Shown piece by piece: positions 44,806 through 54,146 of a stretch of 64,000 nucleotides of DNA. The stretch's first letter is position 1, and each line of letters begins with the position of its first letter. Position numbers and translations under genes: made by a program. Below the pieces are notes generated by a model. That model ran no database searches. It saw nothing but the letters and a program-made list of their open reading frames with translations, and was not told the DNA's origin. This DNA comes from Emticicia sp965283955 (GTDB taxonomy: Bacteria > Bacteroidota > Bacteroidia > Cytophagales > Spirosomataceae). The DNA lies in NCBI GenBank assembly GCA_965283955.1, contig CBDIQW010000001.1, forward strand, positions 2,914,001-2,978,000. The letters are read 5' to 3'.

Positions 44806-45408
44806 TCAAAAACTCACATTCTTATAAATCCGCTTCATTGAAATTTCTACACCGAGCGATTGCAAAGGCAATTTTCCTACAATATCCGTTACGATGGTTT
44901 CGTGCCAAAGACCTGGGCGTTCCCTGTACCATACTTCGGCATAGCACATATCTTGGCGTATCATCACATATTCTTTAAATGATTCAAGAGTTTTGTATTT
45001 GTCAAACTTGCCGCTTCTATCATACTTCTGCGTGCTTTTCGATAATACTTCTACTACCAAAATAGGGTTGATTAAAAGTAAATCGTCATTATCCCAATAC
45101 AAAGGTTTTTCACAAACAGCGAGAGAGTCAGCATAGACGCCTTCATCAAGACTTGGAAAATAAATTTTTTGGTCAGAGCCATAAAAAAGATAATTCTTTC
45201 CTAAACCCTCTGTTGTGTTTGTCATTTCAACAGCAATATTCATTGCTATTAAATTGTGAGGGCCTCTTGCGTTTGGCATTTTGATTATTTTGCCGTTTAT
45301 AAATTCGTGTTTGTGGGTTGAGTTTGCTTCTTTTCGTAAATATTCTTCAAGCGTGTATTTACGAGTAGGTTTGTGCAAAATCAGCTTTGGACTTACTTCT
45401 TTAGTCAT
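44806..45408 (-). CDS. Uma2 family (DUF820) PD-(D/E)XK protein
   Basis: 200 aa, ATG 45408. Core motifs: TLEEYLRKEANSTHKHEFINGK, VYADSLAVCEKP, NPILVVEVLSKSTQKYDRSGKF and LESFKEYVMIRQD. This is the closest of the three to the textbook Uma2 pattern (EVLSxST...YDR). Gene stands alone; cellular role unknown. Confidence 0.87.
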   Translation of the reverse strand: MTKEVSPKLILHKPTRKYTLEEYLRKEANSTHKHEFINGKIIKMPNARGPHNLIAMNIAVEMTNTTEGLGKNYLFYGSDQKIYFPSLDEGVYADSLAVCEKPLYWDNDDLLLINPILVVEVLSKSTQKYDRSGKFDKYKTLESFKEYVMIRQDMCYAEVWYRERPGLWHETIVTDIVGKLPLQSLGVEISMKRIYKNVSF

Positions 45409-45495
45409 TTTCTGAAAGTTTTATATACAAATTTAAACAGTTTTTTGAGTTTTGTATATGAAATAGGGTAGTATTTGAAATGTCATGAAACAAAA

Positions 45496-45526
45496 ATCCC
45501 CTCCGATTTTTTTTACCGAAGGGGAT
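45496..45526 (-). terminator. Terminator of the gapN-like gene
   Basis: 10-bp stem with one mismatch (45496-45505 / 45517-45526), A5 at 45492-45496 giving a T-run on the minus strand, 10 bp after the stop codon. Confidence 0.7.
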
Positions 45527-45535
45527 ATTATTTTT

Positions 45536-47161
45536 TTAGAAAACATATTTCGTAGAAAGGAAGTGCGAGCTATGCTCTTCTACAATCTCATTGAAAATTT
45601 TCTTATTGGCATCGGTATCTTTCGTGGCTACTACCGTACGAATCGAGAAAGCTCTGAGAGCGTCTTCTACAGAAAGTGTTCCTTCGGCTGAATCTTTTCT
45701 TCCTGTGAACGGAAAAGTATCTGGCCCACGTTGGCACTGAGCGTTGATATTAACACGACTCACTTGATTGACGAGCGGGTCAATTAAATGAGCTATTTGG
45801 TCGGCATTTGTGCCAAAAATACTCACTTGCTGTCCGTGCGACGAATCAATGATGTATTGAATTGGCTCTTCAACATCATCGAAAGGTACAATTGGCACGA
45901 TTGGGCCGAATTGTTCTTCGCTGTAAACTTTCATTTTGCTGTTTACTGGGTAAAGCACCGCAGGATATACAAATGAATTTACGGTCGTTCCGCCTCCTTC
46001 GTTCATGACTTCTGCTCCGTTGGCTTTTGCATCAACAATACACTCTGCCAAATAAGCTGGTTTGTTTGGTTCGGGCAATGGCGTTAAGTTTACACCAGCT
46101 TCCCACGGCATTCCGAACTTCAATTTTTCGAGTTCTTCGGTAAATCTATTCAAGAATTTTTTCGCAATCGAGCGGTGTACCCAAATGATTTTGATAGCCG
46201 TACAACGTTGACCATTGAACGAAAGCGAACCTAAAATACACTCTTTTACCGCCAATTCTACATCGGCATTTTTCAAGATAATCCCTGCATTTTTGGCATC
46301 AAGACCCAAAACCGCTCTCAAACGATTGAGTTTTGGGTGCATTTTTTTCAAATCATTGGCTACTTTGCTCGAACCAATGAGCGTTAGTACATTGATTTTA
46401 CCCGTTTGCATCAATGGCGGCACAACGTTTGCCCCACGTCCGTAAATTGTGTTGACAACGCCTTTCGGGAAGCATTCTTTGAAAGCCTCAAGCATCGGAT
46501 AATGCAAAAGAGTACCGTGTTTTGGTGGCTTGAAAAGAATCGTATTTCCCATAATGATAGCAGGAATAAGCGTCGTATAGGTTTCGTTGAGTGGGTAATT
46601 AAACGGTCCCATACAAAGCACAACGCCAAATGGTGAACGACGAATTTGTCCGATAATTCCTTGCTCGATTTTGAAACGAGAAGAATTTCGGTCAATGTCT
46701 TTCAAACAATCAATTGTATCATAAATATATTCTACCGTTCGGTCGAATTCTTTGATTGAGTCGCCCAACGATTTACCAATTTCGTACATCAATAAGTTTA
46801 CGATTTCGGTCTTTTTTTCAAGCATTTTCTTGATAAAATTCTCCATGCAGCCAATACGCTCGCTTACGCTCATTGTTGGCCATTCGCCACGCCCACTGTC
46901 ATACGCTTTTAGAGCGGCGTCGAGTGCTTCCATCGCTTCTTTTTCTGACGTAATTGGGTAGCTACCAATGTGTACACTTTCAAATTTTTCGCCGTTTTTT
47001 ACGTAAATCGGAGAGTACACATCTTGCGTAGCACCCACCCACTGACGCATTTCACCACCTACCAAATATTCTTTTTGGTGGAGTGGCTGAATCTGAAATT
47101 GTTCGGGAATTTGACCAGCTTCGGGGAAGATAGCCGTGATTTTGTCTTGTAGATTTGTCAT
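45536..47161 (-). CDS. gapN: NADP-dependent glyceraldehyde-3-phosphate dehydrogenase (aldehyde dehydrogenase superfamily)
   Basis: ~541 aa from ATG 47161 (TTG 47179 also in frame). Non-phosphorylating GAPDH-type member of the ALDH superfamily. Features: LCMGPFNYPLNETYTTLIPA (Asn of the active site), cofactor segment LTLIGSSKVAN and catalytic Cys in LSFNGQRCTA. The usual ELGG(K) segment with the general-base Glu reads LGLDAKN here, a variant I believe is shared by Bacteroidota relatives but cannot verify. The enzyme would oxidise glyceraldehyde-3-phosphate to 3-phosphoglycerate, making NADPH. Symbol is by similarity. Confidence 0.8.
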   Translation of the reverse strand: MTNLQDKITAIFPEAGQIPEQFQIQPLHQKEYLVGGEMRQWVGATQDVYSPIYVKNGEKFESVHIGSYPITSEKEAMEALDAALKAYDSGRGEWPTMSVSERIGCMENFIKKMLEKKTEIVNLLMYEIGKSLGDSIKEFDRTVEYIYDTIDCLKDIDRNSSRFKIEQGIIGQIRRSPFGVVLCMGPFNYPLNETYTTLIPAIIMGNTILFKPPKHGTLLHYPMLEAFKECFPKGVVNTIYGRGANVVPPLMQTGKINVLTLIGSSKVANDLKKMHPKLNRLRAVLGLDAKNAGIILKNADVELAVKECILGSLSFNGQRCTAIKIIWVHRSIAKKFLNRFTEELEKLKFGMPWEAGVNLTPLPEPNKPAYLAECIVDAKANGAEVMNEGGGTTVNSFVYPAVLYPVNSKMKVYSEEQFGPIVPIVPFDDVEEPIQYIIDSSHGQQVSIFGTNADQIAHLIDPLVNQVSRVNINAQCQRGPDTFPFTGRKDSAEGTLSVEDALRAFSIRTVVATKDTDANKKIFNEIVEEHSSHFLSTKYVF

Positions 47162-47376
47162 GTTTTTGTTTAGAATCAAACTGTTTTGTTGTAAAACACA
47201 AACGAAATTACACCCCTCAAAAGCAAAACCAAATAGAATTTGGATTTTTTGAAATATTCAGCAGAAAACTACAATTTAATGTCAAACAAGTGCCAAAATC
47301 AAAAATCTATTTGGTCAGTTAGATTTTTATGCTGATTTTTGAAATACTAAAAACTTTCACCTAAAATTCTAAACAG

Positions 47377-48217
47377 TTGCTTTATTATATCTTACGTCCT
47401 TTTGTTACGTTTCTGCTGAAATTCTTTATCAAACGAATTAAAATTACGGGTATCGAAAATATCCCAAAATCTGGGGCGGTTATGTTGGCTTCTACGCACG
47501 CCAATTCGTTTTTCGATGCAGTGTTATTATGTTGTACACTCGACCGCCGTATTTGGTCTTTGGCTCGGGGTGATGTTTTCAAGAAAAGTTTGGCAAAAAA
47601 AGCTCTTTCGAGCCTTTTTATGATGCCTGTGCATCGTCTTTCGGAAGGGAAAGAAAGACTTGGGAGATAATGACGAGACCTTCAAGAAGTGTATCGAACT
47701 CTTCAAGCAAGGCGAAATGGTACTGATTTTTTCGGAAGGACTCTGCACCAATCAAACCAAACTCCTACCACTCAAAAAAGGAACGGGGCGTTTGGCTCAG
47801 AAGGCTTGGGGCGATGAAATTCCGTTGACAGTCATTCCAGTGGCCATTACTTACAATACTTTTACAACTTATGGAAAAGTAATAAACTTAAGTTTTGGCG
47901 AGGCAATTCAAAAGACTGATTTACCGAATCCTGCCGAAGATGGTGTTTTTTTACGCCGATTCAATGAAGTTTTGACCGAAAAACTCAACCAGATTTTAAG
48001 CTGGAATTTTCCGAAACTGTCGCCCGCACAAACGCCGTTTTTCACGCTCGGATACATCACGCATTTTCCTGTCATTTGGTTGGCCACTTTTATATCAAAA
48101 AAACTCACGAGAGGCATCGTCTTTTTTGATTCCATCACGATTGGCCTAATGATTGTACTGATGCCTTTATATTGGTTGATTCTATTTTTTGTGGTGCGAA
48201 TATGCTGTTCACTATAA
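47377..48217 (+). CDS. 1-acyl-sn-glycerol-3-phosphate acyltransferase family protein, with a 1-nt frameshift
   Basis: PlsC-type acyltransferase. The first frame (TTG 47377) codes for LLKFFIKRIKITGIENIPKS and the region around the family's His-x4-Asp motif, ASTHANSFFDAVLL (HANSFFD). It ends at 47670 after HRLSEGKERLGR. The second frame, open from 47660, continues DNDETFKKCIELFKQGE, FSEGLCTNQTKLLPLKKGTGR (the FPEGTR-like motif) and C-terminal membrane helices. Deleting one A of the AAA at 47654-47656 gives KEDLGDNDETF and one ~280-aa protein. Probably a sequence error. Role: phospholipid or ornithine-lipid acylation (inference). Confidence 0.82.
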
Positions 48218-48303
48218 TTTAAGCTTGAACAGCAGACAAAATGTTTGATGTAACTTTTGCTGAAAAATGAAGTCTGAAATCCAACACCTAAATACTGCTG
48301 ATT

Positions 48304-49041
48304 ATGATAGATGATGCTTTTGTCAAACACTTAAAAAATGTCTTATTCATTGATATCGAAACGGTTTCGCAAGTGCCTGATTTTGAGCTACTTAACGAGC
48401 GACTGCAAAAACTTTGGCTCAAAAAAGCAGTTTATCTAAATAATGAAGAAAACCTTTCAGATGGAGATTTTTATCTGAAAAAAGCAGGAATCTATGCCGA
48501 ATTTGGCAAGGTTCTTTGCGTAGGTATAGGTGGAATAATATTTGATGAAGAAAACAAACCATCGCTTCGAGTAAAAATGATTGGTGGCGACGACGAACGA
48601 GAAGTTTTACAAGCCTTCAAGAAAATCGTCGAAAAACACAAAGCGGGCAGTAATTTGATGCTTTGTGCCCACAATGGTAAAGAGTTTGATTTTGCGTATC
48701 TGTGCCGCCGAATGTTGGTTAATGGTATTGGTTTGCCAAGAGTTTTGCAAATATCAGGAAAAAAACCTTGGGAAATAAACCATTTGGATACACTCGACCT
48801 TTGGAAATTCGGTGATTATAAGCACTTTACAGGACTGGATTTGTTGGCGGCAATTTTTGACATTCCGAGTAGTAAGAGCGAAATCAGTGGCGACCAAGTG
48901 AATCATGTTTATCATGTAGAAAAAGATAGAGCAAAAATCGAACGATATTGTGCGGCTGATGTTGTAGTTTTAACGCAGCTGTATATGAAAATGAATAATT
49001 GTGCGTTAATAGAAGAAGAAAATATTGAAGTACTTTTGTAG
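48304..49041 (+). CDS. Predicted 3'-5' exonuclease (PolB-like, DEDDy)
   Basis: 245 aa RNase H-fold protein of the PolB-like 3'-5' exonuclease family (DNA_pol_B_exo2 type). Catalytic carboxylates are visible: Asp/Glu in LFIDIETVSQ, Asp in CAHNGKEFDFAYL, and Asp in YCAADVVVLTQLY, near the end. Cytosolic, no fused polymerase. Such stand-alone exonucleases are widespread in Bacteroidota; role in repair is presumed. A GC-rich palindrome follows the stop. Confidence 0.85.
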   Translation: MIDDAFVKHLKNVLFIDIETVSQVPDFELLNERLQKLWLKKAVYLNNEENLSDGDFYLKKAGIYAEFGKVLCVGIGGIIFDEENKPSLRVKMIGGDDEREVLQAFKKIVEKHKAGSNLMLCAHNGKEFDFAYLCRRMLVNGIGLPRVLQISGKKPWEINHLDTLDLWKFGDYKHFTGLDLLAAIFDIPSSKSEISGDQVNHVYHVEKDRAKIERYCAADVVVLTQLYMKMNNCALIEEENIEVLL

Positions 49042-49048
49042 TTTCAGC

Positions 49049-49081
49049 AAGGTCGGCGAGGTTCCGAACCTCGCCGACCTT
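49049..49081. terminator. GC-rich palindrome after the exonuclease gene
   Basis: Perfect 15-bp stem AAGGTCGGCGAGGTT / complement (49049-49063 / 49067-49081) with CCG loop, 8 bp after the stop. Strong enough to stop transcription, but with only a weak T-tail; GC content is far above the surroundings, as in dispersed REP-like elements. Confidence 0.7.
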
Positions 49082-49110
49082 ATAAACATCAATTAATTTA
49101 TATTCAAAAA

Positions 49111-49572
49111 ATGAAAAAAATACTCTTTTTGTTATTTGTCGCTTCATCATTTGCGGCATCTGCTCAGATTTTAAAACCTGCTAAATGGACATTTACGCCT
49201 TCAAAAACATCAGCTAAAGTTGGCGAAACAATAGACTTAGTTTTCACGGCCAAAATCGACGATAATTGGTATATGTATTCTTCACAATTAAAAGTAGAGG
49301 GGCCATTACCAACGTCAGTGAATTTTACAAAAACTGATGGCTACCAAGTTGTAGGAAAACTCACCCCCGTAAAACCAAAAGAAAAATTTGATGAGATTTG
49401 GGGTGGAAAAGTGCAGTATTTCGAGCATGAAGCCAAGTTTATTCAGAAAGTGAAAATTACGAAGGCCAATCCAATCATCGAAGGAAAAATCGAGTGCCAA
49501 ACTTGCACTACGAAAGACGGCAAGTGCGTACCAAACAAAGATAAATTCAAGTTTGATGTGAAGACTATTTGA
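49111..49572 (+). CDS. Exported DsbD N-terminal-domain-like protein
   Basis: 153 aa with signal peptide (KKILFLLFVASSFAASAQ). The Ig-like fold resembles the N-terminal domain of DsbD (Pfam DsbD_N): TAKIDDNWYMYSSQL, EHEAKFIQKVKI and a Cys pair region IECQTCTTKDGKCVPN. Stand-alone copies of this domain are frequent in Bacteroidota, where they may relay electrons to periplasmic partners. No membrane DsbD part is next to it. Own terminator downstream. Confidence 0.82.
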   Translation: MKKILFLLFVASSFAASAQILKPAKWTFTPSKTSAKVGETIDLVFTAKIDDNWYMYSSQLKVEGPLPTSVNFTKTDGYQVVGKLTPVKPKEKFDEIWGGKVQYFEHEAKFIQKVKITKANPIIEGKIECQTCTTKDGKCVPNKDKFKFDVKTI

Positions 49573-49652
49573 TGTTGGTTATTGGTAAACTGGTTGACTG
49601 AAAAATTAGTTAGTAGTGAACTGCGAAGCTACCCATGCGATTACTATTACTG

Positions 49653-49692
49653 ATATAAAAAAATCCTCGCCGAGACGAGGATTTTTTTATAT
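49653..49692. terminator. Bidirectional terminator
   Basis: Perfect 17-bp stem (49653-49669 / 49676-49692) with core ATCCTCG / CGAGGAT flanked by A7/T7, between the convergent DsbD-like and der genes. Confidence 0.92.
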
Positions 49693-49757
49693 GTTTAAAA
49701 CCAGTAACTAATAACCATTTGTCCAGTCACCAGTTCCCCAATAACCAGTCACCAAAC

Positions 49758-51068
49758 TTACTTCGCTCTAAAGAAAACCGTAATAGCAACGCCCTCAAAG
49801 CCAAAATGCTCACGGAGTTTGTTTTGTAAGAAACGAGAATAAGATTCCTGCACGTATTGAGGCAAATTACAGAAGAAAATAAACGTTGGCGAAGGTGTAG
49901 GCACTTGCACACAATATTTGATTTTGATTTGCTTTCCTTTCAACATCGGTGGCGGTGTACGCTCGATAATCGGCAACATTACTTCGTTGAGTCTTGAAGT
50001 CGTAATTTTCTGCGTTTTATTTTCATAAACCTCCATTACCTTTTCAATCACTTGGAAAATACGCTGCTTTTCGACCACCGAAGCAAAAATTACGGGCATA
50101 TAATTCATCGGAGCCAATCTATCCAAAATGGCTTTCTTCATCGTATCGGCCGTTTTTGAATCTTTCTCCACCAAATCCCACTTATTTACCATCAAAACAA
50201 TGGCTTTTTTAGCGTTGTGAGCGTGACCAATAATGCTAATATCCTGCATTTCTAAACCTACCGAAGCATCAATCAAAACCAAACAAACGTCTGAGTTTTC
50301 GAGGGCTTTTACCGAGCGGAGGGTCGAATAAAACTCAATATTTTCCTGCACTTTGGCTTTTTTACGAATACCCGCCGTATCGGTCAAAATAAAATCTTTT
50401 CCGAAAAGTTTATAGTGCGTATCAATTGCATCACGGGTTGTACCAGCCATGCTATTTACGATACTTCTGTCCTTTCCTGTTAAGGCATTCAAGAAAGATG
50501 ATTTCCCCACATTCGGGCGACCTAAAATCGCAATTCTCGGAATACCTGCATTTGGGTCTTCAATACCATCGTCTTCAAAATTTGCCACAACAGCATCGAG
50601 TAATTCCCCCGTTCCGCTACCATCAGCAGCCGAAATCGGAAAAACCTCATCGCCTAAGCCCATTTCATAAAACTCAGCGGCGGTCTGATGACGCTCGAAT
50701 GTTTCGGCTTTATTGGCTACAACAAATACAGGTTTTTTAGAACGACGCAGTACATTAGCGAAGTCATTGTCTAAGTCGGTCAAACCAGTCATGGTATCAA
50801 CCACAAACAAAATAACGGTCGATTCTTCGATAGCTATCTCGACTTGCTCACGAATAGCCGCCTCGAAAGTATCTTCCGAACCAACTACGTAGCCACCAGT
50901 ATCAATAACAGTGAAAAATTTTTCAGTCCAAACCGCTTGTCCGTAATGACGGTCACGGGTTACGCCAGGCATGTCATCGGTGATGGCCACACGGCTCTCG
51001 ATGAGGCGATTAAAAAGAGTAGATTTGCCGACATTCGGTCGGCCAACGATTGCAACAATATTTGCCAT
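49758..51068 (-). CDS. der: Ribosome-biogenesis GTPase Der (EngA)
   Basis: 436 aa with two tandem GTPase domains and a KH-like C-domain. Domain 1: GRPNVGKSTLFN, DTGG, NKAE; domain 2: GRPNVGKSSFLN, DTAG, NKWD; C-terminal VPTPSPTFIFFCNLP. Der is needed for 50S subunit maturation. Complete and intact; start ATG 51068. Confidence 0.96.
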   Translation of the reverse strand: MANIVAIVGRPNVGKSTLFNRLIESRVAITDDMPGVTRDRHYGQAVWTEKFFTVIDTGGYVVGSEDTFEAAIREQVEIAIEESTVILFVVDTMTGLTDLDNDFANVLRRSKKPVFVVANKAETFERHQTAAEFYEMGLGDEVFPISAADGSGTGELLDAVVANFEDDGIEDPNAGIPRIAILGRPNVGKSSFLNALTGKDRSIVNSMAGTTRDAIDTHYKLFGKDFILTDTAGIRKKAKVQENIEFYSTLRSVKALENSDVCLVLIDASVGLEMQDISIIGHAHNAKKAIVLMVNKWDLVEKDSKTADTMKKAILDRLAPMNYMPVIFASVVEKQRIFQVIEKVMEVYENKTQKITTSRLNEVMLPIIERTPPPMLKGKQIKIKYCVQVPTPSPTFIFFCNLPQYVQESYSRFLQNKLREHFGFEGVAITVFFRAK

Positions 51069-51287
51069 AAAAAATCAGTAAACGGTTATCGTTTTTGAAA
51101 CAATAAACAGTGATTCTCTTGCGAGAACTGTGAAAAATTGTCGATGTTTTTGTCCACAATCGACGTTAAAAAAAGATTATACCCCACAACGGGGGTGCAA
51201 AGGTACAAAAAAATATGCAGAAAACTATTGATTATCAGTGAGATAGCTTGTTTAGTTGTTTTAGACCCGCAATTTTACTCGTTTTTT

Positions 51288-51389
51288 ACCACAGAGGCAC
51301 AGATTTCAAGATTTTCACAGAGATTATTTTTGTTTTTCTCCGTGTAAATTTGTGAAATCGCAGCGGCGAACCGTCCGTGCCTCTGTGGT
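51288..51389. repeat. Dispersed inverted-repeat element (ACCACnGAGGCAC type), copy 2
   Basis: Perfect 13-bp ends ACCACAGAGGCAC / GTGCCTCTGTGGT (51288-51300 / 51377-51389). The inner part holds TTTTCACAGAG...CTCCGTGTAAATTTGTGAA. Related to 27053-27132. Non-coding, between der and the DMT permease gene. Confidence 0.75.
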
Positions 51390-51418
51390 ATAATTCCTCC
51401 AAAATGGACATTCACGAT

Positions 51419-52318
51419 TTAAAACAAACCTTGAATATCTTGCCACGAAATCAGACCAATGGCCACAACGGCTAATAAAAGTCCGATTTTATTAAGTGTC
51501 GTGAGTTTTTCTTTGAAGAAAACCAAAGCCACCAAAGCCGAAACCAAAATAACACCGATATTATAAAGCGGATAAACAAACGCACCGCTATTACCGTAGG
51601 CAGTTAGTGCCAAAATCAAGAAATAGAACGACAAAAAATTAGGAACACCAAGCGTAATACTGGCCAAAATATTTTTCAATTCAATCTTTTCTTGTCCACG
51701 AATGACTCGAATCGCCAAAACAATCATTCCTGCCAAAATCGCCCCAAAAACCATCACGAGCGTAACGGGTACGGTGCGGTCGGCCGACTTTATGAAGTTG
51801 ATATTTAAGTAGTTAATGGAAGTATTCGTAACGCCATACATCAAAAAAACCGCCACAGGTAAAAGAAAATCTAAGCCCTTACCCGATACTTTTTCCTCGA
51901 TTTTCTTGAACGTACTAAGGGCAACTGCTCCCAAAGCAAGAGCCAAGCCTAAGTAATTTAAACCATCAAACGGGCGACCTTGTGTTTTGAAAATCAATAA
52001 ACTACAAAGCACTGGAATTACCAACGAGATATTATTGGCCAACGATGTGGCCGTCATGCCCATTCGTTGGGTAGAAAAACCTGATAATAAGAATGTTATG
52101 ATGAAACCAACGCCCAAAATAAGAGCGTAGAATGTCCAATTTTCTGAAAAATTGAGTTCAAAACTTTGTCCTTCGGGCATCAAAGCCAGCCCAGTCAGAA
52201 AACAAATGGGGTAGTTGAACGCAATTGCCTGAAAAGTGCTAATACCGAATTTTGGGTACAAACGAAAGTTAGTTAGCAACAAAACCGAGAAAATGATGCT
52301 TAATAGAAGATAGAACAT
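51419..52318 (-). CDS. DMT-superfamily (EamA-like) permease
   Basis: ~299 aa from ATG 52318 (TTG 52327 also in frame). About ten hydrophobic helices arranged as two repeats of five, with EamA-type segments (MTATSLANNISLVIPVLCSLLI; NSGAFVYPLYNIGVILVSALVALVFFKEKLT). Inner-membrane drug/metabolite transporter; substrate unknown. Lies downstream of era on the same strand; a shared transcript is possible. Confidence 0.8.
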   Translation of the reverse strand: MFYLLLSIIFSVLLLTNFRLYPKFGISTFQAIAFNYPICFLTGLALMPEGQSFELNFSENWTFYALILGVGFIITFLLSGFSTQRMGMTATSLANNISLVIPVLCSLLIFKTQGRPFDGLNYLGLALALGAVALSTFKKIEEKVSGKGLDFLLPVAVFLMYGVTNTSINYLNINFIKSADRTVPVTLVMVFGAILAGMIVLAIRVIRGQEKIELKNILASITLGVPNFLSFYFLILALTAYGNSGAFVYPLYNIGVILVSALVALVFFKEKLTTLNKIGLLLAVVAIGLISWQDIQGLF

Positions 52319-52425
52319 AAAAAACAATTTAGAATGATAGCCACAGTGGAACTGAACGAATGAATGATAGAATGTTTGATACGTTTTTATTCGTTCATTC
52401 TAACATTCACTCATTCAAAATTAGT

Positions 52426-53335
52426 TTACTCGTACCCGAATCTTTCCAATTTTTGGCGTTTGTTTCGCCAATCTGGCTCAACTCTTATATATTGCTCCAA
52501 GAAAATTTTCTTACCGAAGAAGTTTTCCATTTCTTGACGAGCCTCAATACCCACTTTCTTGATACGTTCGCCTTTATGCCCCAACAGAATCGCACGCTGA
52601 GTAGTTCGTTCCACATAAATTTCAGCACTTACCACAATCATATCCTCTTTTTCCTTGAAGCTGTTAATTACTACTTCGCAGCTATACGGTACTTCTTTCG
52701 TATAATTCGTAAAGATTTTTTCACGGATAATTTCGGCCGCAAAAAAGCGTTCGGGTTTATCCGTTAGTTCATCTTTCGGGAAATAGGGGTGATGAACGGG
52801 TAAAAATCCAATGATTTTTGAAAACAAACCATCTACATTTTGTTGGTGCAATGCCGAAATTGGAATCACCTCAATGGCCTTGAAGTTTTCTTTCCAATAA
52901 CTTACTTTTTCTTCGATTTGCTCGGGCGTTGCCAAATCTATTTTGTTGATAATCAATAAAATAGGCGTTTCTGTGTGCTGAAGTTTAGTGATAACATCAT
53001 CTTCGTCGTGCTTTTCGGAAAATATCTGTTACAAACAAAATTACGTCGGCGTCTTCGAGCGAGCCATGTACAAAGTGCATCATTGATTTGTGCAACTCAT
53101 AAATTGGCTTGATGATACCAGGCGTGTCGGAATACACTAACTGGAAGTCTGTGCCTTCATGCACACCATTCACGATACCCATGATACGGTGACGAGTAGT
53201 TTGGGCTTTCGAGGTAATGATTGAAAGTCGCTCACCCACGAGAATATTCATCAACGTCGATTTACCGACGTTTGGTTTTCCTACGATACTAATAAAGCCC
53301 GCCTTGTGGTCGGGAGAAATGTTTTCTTCTTGCAT
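52426..53335 (-). CDS. era: GTPase Era, with a 1-nt frameshift
   Basis: 16S-rRNA-binding GTPase needed for 30S assembly. N-terminal frame from ATG 53335: GKPNVGKSTLMN (G1), AQTTRHRI (G2), YSDTPGI (G3). It runs into a stop near 52997 after VTDIFRKARRR. The other frame continues DIFEKHDEDDVITKLQHTET, NKIDLA (G4), SALHQQNVDGL (G5) and the KH domain RAILLGHKGERIKKVG. Removing one G of the GG at 53017-53018 (plus strand) restores a single ~300-aa Era. As Era is essential in most bacteria, a sequence error is the best reading. Confidence 0.92.
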
Positions 53336-53414
53336 TTGAATTGGTCACGACAAAAAATAATCGTGTTTTTTTTATTTTTTTGCAAAGATAGTTTTTTATT
53401 GTGAAAAATTCTCG

Positions 53415-53422
53415 TACCTTTG
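53415..53422 (+). promoter_or_regulatory. -7 box of the initiator tRNA gene
   Basis: TACCTTTG, a perfect TAnnTTTG, 20 bp before tRNA position 1. T-rich sequence lies at the expected -33 distance. Confidence 0.65.
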
Positions 53423-53474
53423 CAGTCCAATACAACAACATCGCGGGATGGAGCAGTTGGCAGCTCGTTGGGCT

Positions 53475-54118
53475 CAAGTAATTGCATTTTAGTGATGACT
53501 TATGGACACCAAACTGAAAGGAGATATAGCAGAACAGGCAACTGTTCTTTATGCTTTGAAACAAGGTTGGGGAGTTCTAAAACCAGTAGGCGATAGATTA
53601 GCCTACGATTTGGTTTTTGATATTGATGGTAAATTAGTTAAAATTCAAGTAAAAAGTGCATGGTTTGACATTAAAACTCAAAATTATGTAGTTGATACAA
53701 GAAGAACAAAAACTAATCGTCGGCAAATGATTCGAGATGTTTATACAAACAACGATTTCGATTTTGCGATAATTTACATCGAAAATTTAAATATTTTTTA
53801 TGTAATACCTGTCAATGATTTCATAAGTTACGGTTCCAGTATTCACTTAATTGAAACCGAAAAACGTCAACGAAAGCCTAAATCAGCAGATTTTCGTGAA
53901 GCGTGGCAACTAATTTACGAATGGGCGGCATAAGTAGAAATATTTATGTGTTAATTCCTTAAAGTCGGTGAAACCTCTTAGTGATGGTAATACCGAGCCG
54001 AGCCGAAAGGCAGGTGTAGAGACTGGTAATGGAACATCTAAACGTTAAGTCGTAGATGAAGGTACAGTCCAGACTACAAACTCCAAAATGTGGAGGCAAT
54101 GAAAATTGTAGTAGTAAG
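53475..54118 (+). ncRNA. Group I self-splicing intron in the tRNA-fMet anticodon loop
   Basis: 644 nt between the tRNA exons. The 3' part (about 53955-54090) holds a group I catalytic core: the P/Q-like stretch AAGTCGGTGAAACC, TAATACCGAGCCGAGCC, and the R/S (P7) stretch AAGGTACAGTCCAGACTAC, all at expected spacing. The intron ends in G (54118) and the upstream exon ends in U. The 5' part carries the endonuclease ORF 53502-53933. Removing the intron gives a canonical tRNA. I could not draw P1/IGS pairing with certainty. Related introns are known in cyanobacterial tRNA-fMet. Confidence 0.88.
53502..53933 (+). CDS. Intron-encoded PD-(D/E)XK homing endonuclease (I-Ssp6803I-like)
   Basis: 143 aa, entirely inside the group I intron. 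Restriction-enzyme-type fold with a visible active site: Glu11 (KGDIAEQ), Asp36 (LAYDLVF), Gln49 and Lys51 (KIQVKSAW). The basic DTRRTKTNRRQM likely contacts DNA. This matches the type known from the Synechocystis tRNA-fMet intron, the few homing endonucleases with a PD-(D/E)XK fold. Expected role: cut intron-less tRNA-fMet alleles at the anticodon loop to drive intron spread. The frame is intact, so the element may still be mobile. Confidence 0.88.
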   Translation: MDTKLKGDIAEQATVLYALKQGWGVLKPVGDRLAYDLVFDIDGKLVKIQVKSAWFDIKTQNYVVDTRRTKTNRRQMIRDVYTNNDFDFAIIYIENLNIFYVIPVNDFISYGSSIHLIETEKRQRKPKSADFREAWQLIYEWAA

Positions 54119-54146
54119 CATAACCCAAAGGTCACAGGTTCGAGTC

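Noticed and set aside
53502..53933. Reading this ORF as a free-standing restriction-type gene and 53442-53476 as a tRNA fragment left by an integrase
   Set aside because: The 3' half of the same tRNA follows after a group I core and the two halves rebuild a perfect cloverleaf, so a split tRNA with intron ORF explains all parts.
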